A DNA stretch of 64,000 nt from Branchinecta lynchi (taxonomy: Eukaryota > Arthropoda > Branchiopoda > Anostraca > Branchinectidae): NCBI GenBank assembly GCA_023053575.1, contig JAKZAP010000017.1, forward strand, positions 5,773,501 through 5,837,500. The letters run 5' to 3'. Under the pieces are notes generated by a model. The model searched no databases. It worked only from the letters and a program-made list of their open reading frames with translations, and was not told the DNA's origin. A program made the translations under genes and the position numbers. Below are positions 1 through 12,599 of this stretch, in pieces (position 1 is the first letter of the stretch; every line of letters begins with the position of its first letter).

Positions 1-784
1 TAGCAGTCTGAATGAAGCTAATGTGCAGCGAACTTTCCCCTGAGACCCGATAGACAGTACTGCAGGTATGTTCGTCTGTTATAAATATACTTTCTTACTA
101 ATTGAAAATAATAGCAAGTAGAAAAATCACAAATATACTGATAATTTTAAATGGAAATTAAGAATCCCGGCGTCGAAGGTCTAGGTATCATTATTCACAG
201 AGAGGCGCTGGTTTTGAGCAGAAACAGCGTCTTCTTTTTCAGTTAATCTAATAGATCTAATATAATAAGAATTAATGTTCATAGTGTCTGGACCGGGGTC
301 CGAAGAACGCATGCAGGAATGAGAAGAGCCTACAGAATCTCGACAAATAATCGTGCCCCAAATACCAGTACCATCCCAGCCGTCATAACGGGTTGATATT
401 GGCTAGCCGATTTGTTTTGACGTGACAAGTGTAAACACAACCTTGAGAAGCCTATGAATGTTTAATTAACGATATAGTTGTCAGGGCAAATTAGTACGAC
501 TTGGGTGTTAGGTTTTGAGCATTTAAACTTAGGGTGAGGGATGCAACATTTCGCTTTGTTTGCAATTTTTGTGAGATGTAGTTTTGAATATGTGGTTTGT
601 AATATCACGAATTAAATAAATTCATTGTTTGATTGAAAAATGTTTCATCCCTTTAATCACAATTGAGAGTAAAAAACGAAAGTAGCAACTTCAGCAAACA
701 TATTATTTTCGAGGGCTGACCACTCAAAATTTTCATATACACATTAGACCGTTGATCAGTTCTAGTAACATTTCGGTCCTTCTT
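1..784. other. Host intergenic DNA, no gene seen
   Basis: AT-rich non-coding sequence without a convincing open frame, splice-bounded exon or RNA gene. The minus-strand open frame that runs into it continues through a MITE boundary and is not coding. Confidence 0.6.
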
Positions 785-792
785 ACCAAGAG

Positions 793-1108
793 CAGAGGCG
801 TTACTAGCCAAAATGTTTGGGGGGGACGCGGAATTTACCGACTGGCTGGACATTTTTACCGACTTTTTCTGCAGAAAAAACCACTGTTTTGAACAGCAAA
901 CATTTTTTTTTTTTAAATCGACTGATTTTCAGAAAAACCGACTATTTTGACGAAAAATCAACCAATTTTCAGAAAAAAACACTATTTTCATGAAAAAAAT
1001 CAACTGTTTTGACGAAAAATCGCGGAGCTTCGCGCCGACTCGGTTATTTTTTACCGACTGGCCGACAGCATTGGGGGGGGGGCGTCCCCCCCAGTCGTGA
1101 TGCCCCTG
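793..1108. mobile_element. hAT-type MITE, poly-G family copy 1
   Basis: A 316-bp non-autonomous element begins CAGAGGCGTTAC and ends with GTGATGCCCCTG, an imperfect terminal inverted repeat. It is flanked by a perfect 8-bp duplication, ACCAAGAG, at 785-792 and 1109-1116, which is diagnostic of hAT transposition. The interior has repeated GAAAAACCGACT-like blocks and a long G tract paired with a C tract near the right end. Two other copies lie at 22918-23245 and 57758-57977. Confidence 0.85.
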
Positions 1109-1116
1109 ACCAAGAG

Positions 1117-1518
1117 TCATCTCCAGGATAAGGCTAGAGCTAAAATCTATGTACTCTGACGAACAAATGACCATTTAAGTCATTGTGTAGAATTAGTGTA
1201 TTTTAAAACCCTTGAATTGAAGGTGTGTACCGTATATAATTACCCTTGAGATTCAGCGGTGATGGTTGTTGTAAGTGGAAATTTGACAATTTGAATAGTG
1301 TGCCAGCAGTTTGCTATATCTTCTAGTACTTGTGTGTGTATCTATTATCTGAGGACGTACAATCAAATAGTCAAATAGGCCTTTGAGGATTTGTCAAGGT
1401 CTTCTGCGTCAAGCAAGGCGTCTAGGGTCCGAGCACAATCAAAATGATCCACAGTCAGCTTGGGTTGTAAAAATACTTACTTCCGGGTATCGTGCGAGAC
1501 TGATGGGAGGTTAGGCAG
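1117..1518. other. Host intergenic DNA, no gene seen
   Basis: Spacer between two hAT MITEs. No coding or RNA signal is visible. Confidence 0.5.
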
Positions 1519-1526
1519 ATCGGGGA

Positions 1527-1830
1527 CAGGGTTGCCACATGTCGCACGATAGTGTGAATTGTCACTCTATTTTGTTTTTGTCACTCTTGTCCTACGTAAG
1601 ACAAAAAAATCACTCTATTTCAGAAAATGACCAAACGTGTCATTTTTGCAGCAGGGATTCCGACCAGAAGTGACTATTTCAAGTTTTTTTTCATGAAAGT
1701 AAAATTAAGATGTGTCAGTTTTACAGAGACGATTCCGACCAAAAGTCCACATTTCATGAAAATAAATTTCACTGCCAATTTACACTCTGTTTTGGGCCGA
1801 AAGTCACATATTTTTGATGTGGCAACCCTG
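1527..1830. mobile_element. hAT-type MITE with CAGGGTTGCC ends
   Basis: A 304-bp element has 14-bp terminal inverted repeats, CAGGGTTGCCACAT and ATGTGGCAACCCTG. Perfect 8-bp duplications ATCGGGGA lie at 1519-1526 and 1831-1838. CAGGG ends with 8-bp duplications are the hAT signature. The interior carries repeated TCACTCTnTTTT and CCGACCAnAAGT motifs and no transposase. Open frames across both strands here come from this internal repetition. Confidence 0.9.
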
Positions 1831-2017
1831 ATCGGGGATAACTTCGCCAAACTCTGCCCCACTTCAACTTTGAAGATTGCAGTTGCGTTTTTTTTTTCGG
1901 ATGTAGTGTGGTGTAGCTTCACTGTAGTTGACGTCCTTTTGCTGCACATACTGTACTTTTATTACTAAAACAAAAGTACGTCAAACTGAAGTAAAACTAC
2001 ATCCCCAAAAACTCAAC

Positions 2018-2490
2018 TTAAAGTTTAACTGAACAGGCAACTTATTTTTACATCTTAGATTCAAATACATTGAATTATTACAACACCTATTGGGGATTTT
2101 CATTCTGTCCACAGTAGTCTTCAGTAGGGACGTTGGGAATGTGGACGCTTTCCCATGGTGAATCCGTCCACAATTCGCCCGCGAAAATCACTGCACTATC
2201 ACATCCCTAGCTAGCACTAGTTTTTGGCACTGCAGACTGCAGACACTTCTTTGTTTATTTGATACACAATTTATTTACTCGTTTGCTGCTGGTATTGTTG
2301 CCAAATGTTCCAGGCAACATAGAGATATCACAAAAACGGGAAGAGCGGCAAGCACAGTGGGATAATCGATTATTTGGAAATATCAGAAAAACAAACTAAC
2401 GCTTTTTCATCGGGTTTTCAAGATTATATAAGCGAACAAGTGATGGGTAACTAGACTGTCGTATCCTATCCCTTTTCGGTTAAACTTTAA
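2018..2490 (+). mobile_element. TTAA-ended MITE, copy A (paralogue of the Polinton target)
   Basis: A 473-bp element starts TTAAAGTTTAACTGAA and ends TTCGGTTAAACTTTAA. The TTAA at both ends suggests a piggyBac-like TTAA target with AGTTTAACTGAA inverted repeats; that assignment is an inference. Relatives lie at 4357-4813, 17513-17932 (reversed) and 19273-19700. Near 2438-2453 it holds AAGTGATGGGTAAC, the unoccupied counterpart of the Polinton insertion point. Confidence 0.75.
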
Positions 2491-3629
2491 GGTGCGAGGG
2501 AAAGAGAAGCCCTTAGTTGTGGCCTGAGATAGACTTAGGCTAACCGGGTTGAGGAGGACAATGTGTGACAGTGGAGGCAACGAACGTCTAAATTAGAATG
2601 TGGTATTTTACTAGGTAAATCCCTATACTTTTGTTTTCACTTGTTGGTTTATTTATTTCAATTCAATGTCGGCCATCTAGCGCAGTTTCAAATTACAATC
2701 TCAAGGACCATTTCAGATTGGAATCTCAAACACTACGTTGGGTAAAGCCTAAAAGATATTGCGATCAAGAAGCCGTGTTGTTATTGGGCGGCGAGGGGAT
2801 AAGGTGGGGTAGTGGAGGCAACGAATAAGCATAAGCGTTTTCGGTAAAGAGCAAACTTTGATTTAGTACTATCACTTTCTCATTTTGATCACCAACCCAT
2901 GTTTAAAAAACATACTCTTGTTCTTGCTTGCATTTACATCTTGAATCCTTGTCGTTTTTCAAATTCCAGTGCTATTCTTGTGTTTGTTTTTGTCAATTTG
3001 TTAATGCCTTAGTCTCATTAATACCAAATGATAAATCAGACAATAAAATGTAACTCTCAGTGCCACTAGCACTTGTCTGGCATTGCTAGTCCCGCACTGT
3101 TATTTGACCCGTTACTATTCTGTTATCTTCAATAAAATTTTACCTTCTTCTTCTCAATCCGTAACGTAAAGCTTAGTACCTTTGCTTTCTCATCTGATCA
3201 TGAATACTTTACTCAAGGTCCCAAGGATATTCCCCTTGGATCGATCCCCACCTAACGTTCCTAGATGCCTGCCCTTGACCGACTTTAGTCCCGGAAACAA
3301 TCTGAGACCTGGAATCCTGTTGATGGTGGATTCTTTCAAGAATAAACTGCTTGCAACAGTTGGAACAAATCACACGTAGCCTACTCCTCTTGGTTTAGTT
3401 CTAGGTTGAGATTTAAATTGTGCATTTCCAAAGTTAATTCTCTCTCGTATTTTCTTTTCTTTTTCTTCTTTTTCCCTTATTGTTTACTCCGTCTTCTTGC
3501 TCTGTGCACATTTTGACGGGTTATCAATTAATCATCATCATCGTCATGTTAAGTTCAGCCGAAGTGAGGAAGAAATTTGCCTTGTGTCAGCCTCGGCGTC
3601 AGTATATTCCCAAATTGAACATATTGAAA
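2491..3629. other. Host intergenic DNA, no gene seen
   Basis: AT-rich sequence with short open frames only. A GTGGAGGCAACGAA motif occurs twice, at about 2570 and 2812, but no larger repeat or gene is apparent. Confidence 0.5.
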
Positions 3630-3965
3630 ACGGAAATAATCCTGGAAATAATCAGTTTGCCGATCCGATGAGCTTTAGTCGGGTCACTTATATGCCTGCC
3701 AAGTTTCATTGTCCTAGCTCATCTGGAAGTACCCTAACTCGAAAAAGTGTGACAAAATACCCTAAATTTTAAAGTTTCCAGCGCCCCCACTCCCCCGCAT
3801 ATGGTCGGATCCAGAAACTGATTATTTCCGATCCGACCTCCAGATGAGCTAGGAAAATGAAACTTGGCAGGCATATCAAGGACCCGACCAAACTAACCTG
3901 GAAATAATCAGTTTCCGGATCCGACCATATGCGGGGGAGTGGGGGCGCTGGAAACTGTAAAATTT
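3630..3965. repeat. Inverted-repeat fragment of the AAGTTTCAT repeat family
   Basis: The two halves are reverse complements. TTCCAGCGCCCCCACTCCCC with TATGGTCGGATCC on the left is answered on the right by GGATCCGACCATATGCGG and GGGGGCGCTGGAAA. The block TGCCTGCCAAGTTTCAT with GAGCTAGGA-type sequence is shared with the large array at 21334-27003, so this is a small fold-back member of the same family. Confidence 0.7.
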
Positions 3966-4356
3966 AGGTCATTTTAAACTGTACAAAAACCAAACTGAAC
4001 CAACCGATAGGAGCCGGGATAGCATTATCCCAATATGTGACAGGCAAATTAAAACACATCTTACGTTAGGTAGTGGTGTACTTTCTTTTTTACGTTTGAT
4101 CGTTTCATAGACGAAACTAAGTTTGTTTGACAAGATTTGTTCTTTACTAAATCGTACGTTTGACGAGTCCCGCCTATTAGGCTTGTCCACGATCTGAAAG
4201 GCCACGCTGTTGTATTATATTCACCCTCGTCTCGTTACCAGCATCAACCACACAGAAGTAGTACAATAGATTCACAAGTTAATAAACAGAAAAGAGAAGG
4301 TTTCACTTTGTAAGCTGACTGGTAGTGCAAAAGAACAAATGCTAGCAGAGTTTTCG

Positions 4357-4813
4357 TTAAAGTTCAACTGAAAAGCCAACTTATTTTTGTACAATTTAGC
4401 TGAATACACTGCATTAGTTGGATAGTGTGAAGGGATTTTTTCAATTTTTGCTCGAGTTCGACGTTCAGAATATCTACGGCCGTCATCACAGCGCAAAGTT
4501 CTGTCATGACGCAGAAAATTTGAGCCTCAATATAAACGCGGCTTTTCAGTCGCCAGTGATCAGCTCGTGGAAGGTAGCTCACTTAGAGAACAATTCTTTT
4601 TCGTAAATCGTTTTCGTCGCAAGTATACAACACAGGCACAAGCGCATAATGGTACCACAGACCCGACAGGAAAATTCTACTATATTCGATTATTCCGGTA
4701 TTCACGATTATTCGTGAATACCAGAGCAAAAAAAGTGGTCGTCAAACTTCTTTAAGTGAAAAATTGATGGGTAATTGATTTTCCTATCTCAGTCCTTTTC
4801 AGTTAAACTTTAA
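4357..4813 (+). mobile_element. TTAA-ended MITE, copy B
   Basis: Ends are TTAAAGTTCAACTG and CAGTTAAACTTTAA. The internal segments include AACGCGGCTTTTCAGT, GGTACCACAGA and ATTCGTGAATA, which recur in copies A, C and D. No coding capacity: overlapping open frames on both strands are incidental. Confidence 0.75.
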
Positions 4814-4890
4814 ACATTGATGATGGTGATGATCCTTCGGGGACTAATAGGAATAAACCTCATGGTGTCTCTACAACCCCCACCTACGCT

Positions 4891-5094
4891 CAATGCCGTA
4901 TCCAGGGGGGGGGCTAGGGGGTTGAACCCCTCCCCCCCCCCCCCGAAACATACAAAAATAATCATTTTTATGGGCTTATCCCTCTGATCTGTGTGTTTTT
5001 CGTACTTTTTTGTCCGACCAGCAGGCGACCCCCTCCCCCCCCCCGAAAGATAACACCTCCCCCCTCCCGAAATAAATTTCCGGATACGAGCCTG
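4891..5094. mobile_element. hAT-type MITE, GTATCC/poly-C family copy 1
   Basis: A 204-bp element runs from CAATGCCGTATCC to GGATACGAGCCTG, with perfect 8-bp duplications CCTACGCT at 4883-4890 and 5095-5102. Internal G and C homopolymers flank a conserved core containing TTTTTTGTCCGACCAGCAGG. A second copy with its own 8-bp duplication is at 19007-19182. Confidence 0.88.
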
Positions 5095-5102
5095 CCTACG
5101 CT

Positions 5103-8100
5103 GTTAGATGTTTGATAATACTTAACTCTATAATACGCAGTTTAAAAGACGTTAAATCAGCAAGTGTTTATGAATAATGTGTCATGATCTTCTAACGGTT
5201 TTGTTTTCCACGGAAATAACACAAAATACAATCTTCTGCAGCATATTTTACGAAAAAATAACACTTGAAGGACCCTAAGATAAAATTCTGAAACATTCTG
5301 AAAAATTCTGAAAGGATCCTTGATAATCAAACCTTTGTTATAAAACCTCTGACAGTTGATACCCGCAACTGCATCGTTCATTCTTACACTAATCGAGACC
5401 ACTCTCATTTCCTTTATTGAAACAATCAGAAATGGGTTGACTTTGCCAAGCCACAACTTGCAAATCATCAGAACAATTATGTAATCTTGTGTTAGCGGCC
5501 ACTCACTGTTGACAACCGTGGCCATTTTTCCGCGCGAACACTGTTGCCACGTCATTAGTTGTCGCCCGCAGTTAAAGACGCTAGGTTAGTAGCGTCGGGC
5601 TTACGGGCAAACGGAGCTTCTTGCACCGAAAACAGTGACGCCAAAAAAGAGCAATACCACGCGCTTTACGCGTCAGAGTTCACTGACCCACTGAAGGTCG
5701 GTAAGTTTTTTTCTGGCATGAGTAGTATGCTCGCAAAATTTGGGGTCGCTGACTCTTTTCGAGACGAAAAAAAGTTGCGAAATGGGGTTCTTTGACCCAC
5801 CGCGACTGGTCATAACGCTCTGCGAACTCTGGTGAACCACTTAAAGGTGGTGAAAGAAGTATAGGATTTCCAACTCGGGAGTTCAATGTCTTGCAATAGT
5901 AATTGCCAGAATTACGAAAAAAGTACATTACATACCACGGAAGCAAAACGCCGGTCAAGCTAAACCCTTTGTTCTGACACAGGAAGATCAGAACTGATCT
6001 AGGTGATCACCTAACCAGAGCGACCAAAACAAAGAAACAAAGTGATCAGCACAAGAACATTTATAGTAGGTCTATTGATCGCAGTATCCCAAAGCATTCA
6101 TGATAATACTTGTGACTCCACTGGCCGACTGAACTACATACGTACTATTGGAGAATGGTACAGAAATTTGGAAAAATAAGAAAACACAAGCTGACATACC
6201 GATATAACAAAAAAAGTGGAGTACGATAGTAAATCAGTCGTCGGCTAGTATTTATGCAGTATTACTAGTATTACTCTGGCCACAAAAGAGCGGAGAGGTT
6301 GACAGGTTTACAGACTTATGCTAGTTTCTTGCATCATTTTCGTGAAAATTTCTCAGTGTTTTAACTATGTAGTTTCAACCAGTCTTGTATGGTATTTGAT
6401 AGCCCAGCTGGTATTTGATACATTACGATGCTTTTGTTTATGAATGATGGATGAGTGAATGAACACTTTTGCTTCACCAAATTGCATAGACAAGAACAAA
6501 ACACAAAGAAAAGAAAACAACAAAACAACAGCAACAATCATGCAGACTACTCTTGCTGCTGCGTTGCAGCAAGAAAAGATTACTACAGCCTACAGGCAGT
6601 CAATGAGAAATTAGCTTGGTAGCAAATTCTGTAACCAACCAATTCTAGAACCGAGTGTATAAAACATTGACTCATCCGGGCTATTATTACATGTTTCAAA
6701 TAATATCGACTAGTATTAGTATATTGTTAATAAAATAGACAGGCACTCAACCGCAGCAATAAATTTAGGCAATATGCGATGCATTTTCAGGATTTCGGTC
6801 TCAAAATCCAAAGGCGTATTCTTGCCGCAAGTCCCCACGGACGGGGAAGTCTCCGATGATCATCATCATCATCAAAAAGGACTCCATTTGATTTTCAGAG
6901 GGGAATCAATCAATTGCTTGTGTTGATGGAATGTAAAATTAATTAAAAACAATCAGAATAAACAAAGCCAAAAAAAAAGTGGATCCAATTTAATTTCGTC
7001 AACTGCGTATTTATTTAAAGAACAAAACCCACTTTGGAAGCATTCCTCGTGTTCTCGTTTTTTCCGTACGCCGAGTCCTCGGGGAACGGCGAGAACACGC
7101 CTTAGGAGAGAGTTCTTGTTAGTTTCGGTGCTGACAATGGCGCTGCGAATTTTATCTATCAGCAAGATTCGCTACTCATCTTAGAAAGACTGTGACCCAG
7201 TTTTAAAAGGCGGTTTGCTCTTACGGCACACTTAGGAAGTCGAAACACATACCCTAATTTTCATACCAGAAATAGAGCAGGTGAGGAAAATCTTTGACGA
7301 GGACACAATGGACCAGCCGTCGGGCGCGAAAACTAAATCTTGGCGCTATAGGTTTACTTTAGCCGACGTGAATTCCGTTTAGCTTCTACCCAAAATGACA
7401 CATCAATTTGAAATGGCATGTCCTTGACAAGTGTTTAAGGAAGAGCGAAATTCGGGCAGGAAAACTGGACTTGATGACTTTGGTGACAGATTTTGGGCTG
7501 TAAATCTGAATTCTTAACAATCAGGACGAAAACAGAACAAACGACCTTTAGAACACAGGACATGAATGAGGAATTGTAATCCAAGGTAATGCCGATGGCA
7601 GAAATTAATATTTGCCAGTGCTAGCTTAAATCACTATTCAAGCAAAGGAAACGGCGGATAATGATATAAGTTTCCATTGCGAAAAGCTGTACTAGTAAAA
7701 CCACAAAGAACACCTCGCAATGTTTATGTTGAGCATTGATTTAGACACATTATCCAGGGATTGGGCTGCTGTAAGCCTTTCCCCAGGCCCGTCGACTTCT
7801 AGCAAAAACAAGGAAAGTTGGTTTTTGTGAACAGTGAGCTTCTCGCAGACAATAACCGGGGGCACGATACGGATTGGAAATAGCAAAATAAGCCAAGTGT
7901 TAAAATAAGAGGGGTTTCATTAGGGGGTTTATAATGCAGCATATGAAATTCGGGTCTCTGGGGGTTTCGCAATGGGCGGAGCGATTCCAGAAGTGGGTTG
8001 CATCGGCATTATAAGTAGGCTGCGATGCGGTCCTTGGAATTCGGACGGAGGTCGGGCATGTTGATTGAGTACGATAAGGATGCTGATTACTGCAGCGTTT

Positions 8101-8880
8101 TATCTCACCGTGCTCGACTCAAAGAGACATAGACGGATTTCGTTCTTACACTTTCATCTCTCGTACAAGTTTGGTGTGCTCGTGTTAAGCGAGTAAAATA
8201 GAAACTGCACATTCTGTTAAGAGGGAATATAATTGTGGAAGATAGGTTTATAGCCTATTTTTAAGATGAATTATAGCACAAATCTTGTTTCAGTGTTGAG
8301 GGTTGCGAAGGAGAATTGGGTCTGGTTTGCTGAAGCACAAAAGACCACCCGAAGCGGATGGCCAAAAGCCTAGTAGATGCGTGCTGTCTATGTTTGGGAA
8401 AGTTCAGCAAGTCAAAGATTAATGGTCGGTTCGTTCTATTTCACTGAATCTGTTTGGAAGCTGTATTTTCAGTATAGGCCTGTTTTTTTCTTGGCTGGTT
8501 CCGTTTTACGGCTATCTATTAACTTCAATTGGGCTTCACAGGCTGGTGTTCGACAGTAGACGGAGAACAGAATGCAACCCCCCTTCCCCACAGCCTGTAA
8601 CTCCAACCACTGGTTAAAAGTATTTTTGAATACAAGTCTACTAGCTGAGAGAACGGTTTGACGAGAACGACGACGAAAACGTCACCAGTCAAGACGAAAA
8701 CGGACAATACGTTTCCACAGCTACGCTCAATACACTACGCTGGACGTCAGTGAGCCGTTGTAACAACGTAGTCAACCAACCAAGCTACAATCCAGCGACA
8801 GACTCTACAGGGGTCACCCCACCTTATCCCGCTGGAAGTGCAATTTAAGCTGAAATGAAAACTTTGAGGAAGGTCTGGGC
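5103..8880. other. Host intergenic DNA, no gene seen
   Basis: About 3.8 kb without a frame or splice-bounded exon that I can support. The longest open frames (such as the minus frame near 5157-5555) show low-complexity or random composition and no family resemblance. CA-rich and GCTGC-rich patches occur at 6480-6590. Confidence 0.5.
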
Positions 8881-8918
8881 TTACCGGATTAACAACAAAA
8901 CAAATATTTTAGCCTTAC

Positions 8919-9417
8919 CTAACTCAGGCATAGAGCTGGTTGGTTCATCTTCATCCCTTTCTCTCTTCGCCTTTTTCAAGACATGTTTTAGTTTATCTTT
9001 TCCAACTGACGACGACACCACCGGTCCTGGAGAAAAGGGGACTTTAAATCCTTCCTTGCCCATCGATGCTGTTATGCTGGACACTGTTATAATCACCCCA
9101 CCTCGCCCGACGGGCTGTTGGCATTTCTCGTTCATGTGCATCCGAGCTACTAATCCCTCGTAAATAAAATCGTCTCTGACTTTAACACGATCATTTGTGA
9201 CAATAACAGGAACTCGAGTCAAGGAACTGTCCTCACTTGATTCGGTGGGGGAGTTCGTCTCCGAAATGGCGTCAGATTGGACTTGTGAGTTGTCGTCGCT
9301 CGGACTGACACTGGACACGCTTTCGACTGTTTCGTCAATAACCAAACTGTTGGGGCTGCTGCTTTGACTTTCCATTTCAGGAGTCTGATTTGTCTGGATA
9401 TCGACAGCAGGGACCAT
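8919..9417 (-). CDS. Probable first coding exon of a host gene, product unknown
   Basis: The minus-strand frame opens with ATG at 9415-9417, downstream of an in-frame TAG, and stays open to a consensus donor AG|GTAAGG at 8919/8918. That gives 166 codons plus one base (phase 1). The N-terminal half is Ser/Thr/Asp/Glu-rich and probably disordered. A more conserved-looking stretch, DDFIYEGLVARMHMNEK, then leads to a Lys/Arg-rich segment, KHVLKKAKRERDED, that could be a nuclear-localisation signal. I do not recognise the family. A nuclear regulatory protein is a guess from composition only. No following exon could be assigned with confidence between 1 and 8900. Confidence 0.5.
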
Positions 9418-10210
9418 TCCCCTTGTTAATAGGGTTGCACAATGACACTACAACGCTGGACAGATAACAATATTACCACTGTGTCTAAACACAAATTTGA
9501 TAGTCGTGAACGATTCCACTGGTATATTTCACTGGTTGACAACTTATTTCACCGGGTTTGAATAAATCAGAGTAAGACAGTCTCCTGTCTCTTCTAAGGT
9601 TAGGAGACGAATGTTGTCTCGGACAGCGAAGCAATCCAGTTCCCGGCGTTTCACGTGAACGACCTAGTCTTCTCTTCTTTACCACGCTTACTAGCATAGA
9701 TACTTTGAACCAGATAGACGCCGTGGAAAAATGCCCTTGAAAAAGTACATCGCCCGGTCCTTAACGAGCTAAAGCAGCGCCAACAAAATCGTGAGTTTTG
9801 CGTTGGCAGGTTGGGCGGGTAAATCGAGATGTTTGGGCGGTACAACCGCCCGAAAACGGGCAATTGAACTGAAAGTGAAATGGCCGTACTTTTTCGCTAA
9901 TCAAAAACGTGCGTGCGATGAATGACACGTTACTTAGAAGTGTATGACCTCTCAGTGAGCAGTACGAACTTATTGTCCTCGTCTGACAAGGCGTTGAACT
10001 GGCGAAGATCAAACAGAAATGAATGTCAGGACGAATTATTGACTGGAACTGAATGGGACGAGCATAATGTTATGTTGGATAAGGTATGTTTGGCATTTTA
10101 AAGCCCGTATCCAAATATGGACTGAGATGTAGACTTCTTAATCCCTACCTAACATTCAACTTTTGCTTTATACAAATCCACCATTGGATCGCCGTCAAGG
10201 CGAGATAGGG
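9418..10210. promoter_or_regulatory. Upstream region of the 9417 exon
   Basis: Contains the probable 5' untranslated or promoter region for the minus-strand exon. No TATA box, CpG-dense promoter or upstream exon can be claimed from the sequence. Confidence 0.25.
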
Positions 10211-10549
10211 GTTGCGTTTTTGCAGATACCATGGTGCACGGCAAGGTCCATTGAAGATACCACGGTCAAAAGACTTTTGAAGATTATCGTGATATCTGAT
10301 ATTCAGATACCACCGTCCAACCGTGGTAACTGATTGCGGTATCTGAGAAAGTCAGAAAGTTAAATTGGTGGAAAGAAGTTTAGCAGTTACTTATGCGACT
10401 GAATATCAGTTTTTCTTTTGGGATGACTTCGAAAAGCGAAATTTGGGCAATCGTCGTTTTTGCAGAGCAACCGTATATCAGATACCACCGTAACTGCAAA
10501 AACGACTAATTGCAGATCCAGTTACCGTGGTAACAGGCAAAAATGCAAC
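10211..10549. mobile_element. Palindromic MITE with GTTGC(G/A)TTTTTGC ends
   Basis: A 339-bp element has ends GTTGCGTTTTTGCAG and, reversed, GTTGCATTTTTGCCTG. ATACCACGGT and its complement recur several times inside, so each half folds on itself. The ends resemble those of 33591-34066. No clear target-site duplication is visible. Confidence 0.65.
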
Positions 10550-10998
10550 TAAGGTTTCAGTCATTCCTGTCCTGCTTATCAGCATATTCCGATGAAGACG
10601 GGAAACAAAAGCCCTCTAAAATATTCGAAAGGATTCACTGTTTACAAAAATGGTGTCTAAAACTCATAAATATACCATTTGTGATTATTCACAGATGCTT
10701 CATTTTCCCCTTGTGAGGAATTTAGGAATCCAAGCATCGACAACATGGGCGAAAAGAGAGGCAGACAAAAAGCAAGGAGGGGAGGTAGAGGCTCCGCAAT
10801 TAACAACTGAAAGAAGTGAATGCCTGCACAGTTTTATCTTGATATTTAGTGTTATTGCGCGTTATTACGTGGGTTGAAACCGGTTTGACTGGTCGTTCGC
10901 AGCAAGTGCAAGTTGGTAATTGTCTGTCGTCACTTTTGCTGCTCCTCAGGTAGTTGTTGAGGCCCGATTTTGTTCTGTATCCGACTAAACGACTTACT

Positions 10999-11543
10999 AA
11001 AGGCCCATTCACAACGGGCTTTAACTAATACTTGGTACCAGCCAGTTCCGGAAATCGCTGTGAGACCAAGAATTAGCTGGGTTTCTGCCGTTCACAACCG
11101 ATACTGGTGCCAGTTTTGGGTACCAGGTAGTCTCGCACCCAAGTTGAAATCTGTTCAGCTTTTCAGAGTAATAGCCAATCACATTACTTAGGGGAATTCT
11201 CAGGTATGTTCCGATTCGCTGACGCTGAACACTCAGACCGAAACAGTGACCTAAATTCGCTTTCGGTTTTTAAGACAGCAAGGAGTGGATGTGATTTTAT
11301 CTATTGCGCTTGGTTCGAAACTAGCCAATCAGAATATTCCTCAATATTCCCCAAAATAATCTGATTTGCTAGTACCCTCGAAAGTTGAACTGATTTCAAC
11401 TTAGGTGCGAGACTAGCTGGTATCCGAAACTGGCCCGAAGATCAATTGCGAACGGCAGAAACCCAGCTAATTCTCGGTCTCAGAGCGATTTCCGGAACTG
11501 GCTGGTATCGAGTATAAGCTAAAACCCGTCGTGAATGAGCCTT
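10999..11543. mobile_element. Fold-back element with about 150-bp arms
   Basis: The left arm, about 10999-11155, contains AAGGCCCATTCACAACGGG and CCAAGAATTAGCTGGGTTTC. It is mirrored by the right arm, about 11391-11543, with GAAACCCAGCTAATTCTCGG and CCCGTCGTGAATGAGCCTT. The ~235-bp centre is unrelated to the arms. This architecture fits a MITE or fold-back transposon. Confidence 0.75.
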
Positions 11544-12599
11544 AAGTGGAATTGTTAAATATTAGACTGTACCGCCCGACTCGTTACCCCGTAGAATACC
11601 AGAGGGCTCACCGATGCTTGCCGGTAGGTCATTCCAAATGACGACCTATCACGAGATAAGGATTCACGAGGCAAATCGACCGCGAGACAAATTTGTTTAG
11701 ACAAATTATCACGAGACAAATCGGTGATTTGGCGATTTTTTCACAAGACAAATAGAGAGGACAAGCTCGAGACAAGTTTTCGCAAGACAAGCGTACTACA
11801 AAGTTCAGTAAATTAGTTTTGAAAAATGACGTTTTAGGATTTTCTCTACACATGCGAGTTAAAAGCAAAGGCTTGCCTCTATATCCGAAAAAAAAAATAC
11901 CAGCACATCTAGACGCCGGGAGTGGGGGGGGGGGTAGCCGGAACCCTCAATCCTCTGAGTGCACTGAGTAACTCAACCTGATCCGAATGTTTTAATCCTT
12001 CATTTTTTTAATCCGGGGTTGTCTTGTGGAAGGATTGCCTTGTTCATCCTTACCTCTTGTAAAGTTTTTCTGGTCGTCTGATGTACTCGTGCTGATTTGC
12101 CTGGTGACTTTTGCGAAAAGCTGATACTCTTGATGACTATCTATTGTTGCCGTTGCAAAATCTCCGGCCTCTCCGGTTAGCTAGCGGAAGAAAGGGAGAA
12201 GCGGTCACAGCTGCACCCATGGTCGCGGTCATTGGTTGACACAGGATTTGAGTCATTGAGTTTGAGTCGTACAGAGACGCTTACTCCTTCTTCCTGAGGA
12301 TCGGTGGCGTGTTTTGGACTTAGTCATATACTGTATTGTCTCGTGAAAACATGTGTCCTGGAGTGCTCCCATTCCGAAAATCCACACCCATTATATTTAT
12401 AATTACAAAGGACGCTCTCAGCTACTCTTGCATGTCTTACCTAATAGCCTATCCCTTTGTACCTCGTGACAATCATAATTTAAACTAAACAAATTATTAA
12501 AATACCATAGCGTAAATACTTCTATTCACTACATAACAGGCGTCCACGTCACCGTCACTTTTCAACACTTCTGTATTGCCTTCTCAGGCTTCCGTTGAG
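11544..12599. other. Host intergenic DNA, no gene seen
   Basis: Includes a local block at 11640-11790 with repeated CACGAGACAAAT and CAAGACAA motifs. No gene signal. Confidence 0.45.

Noticed and set aside
8855..9163. Plus-strand frame over the 8919-9417 exon
   Set aside because: Shadow of the minus-strand exon, which has the better composition and a consensus donor.
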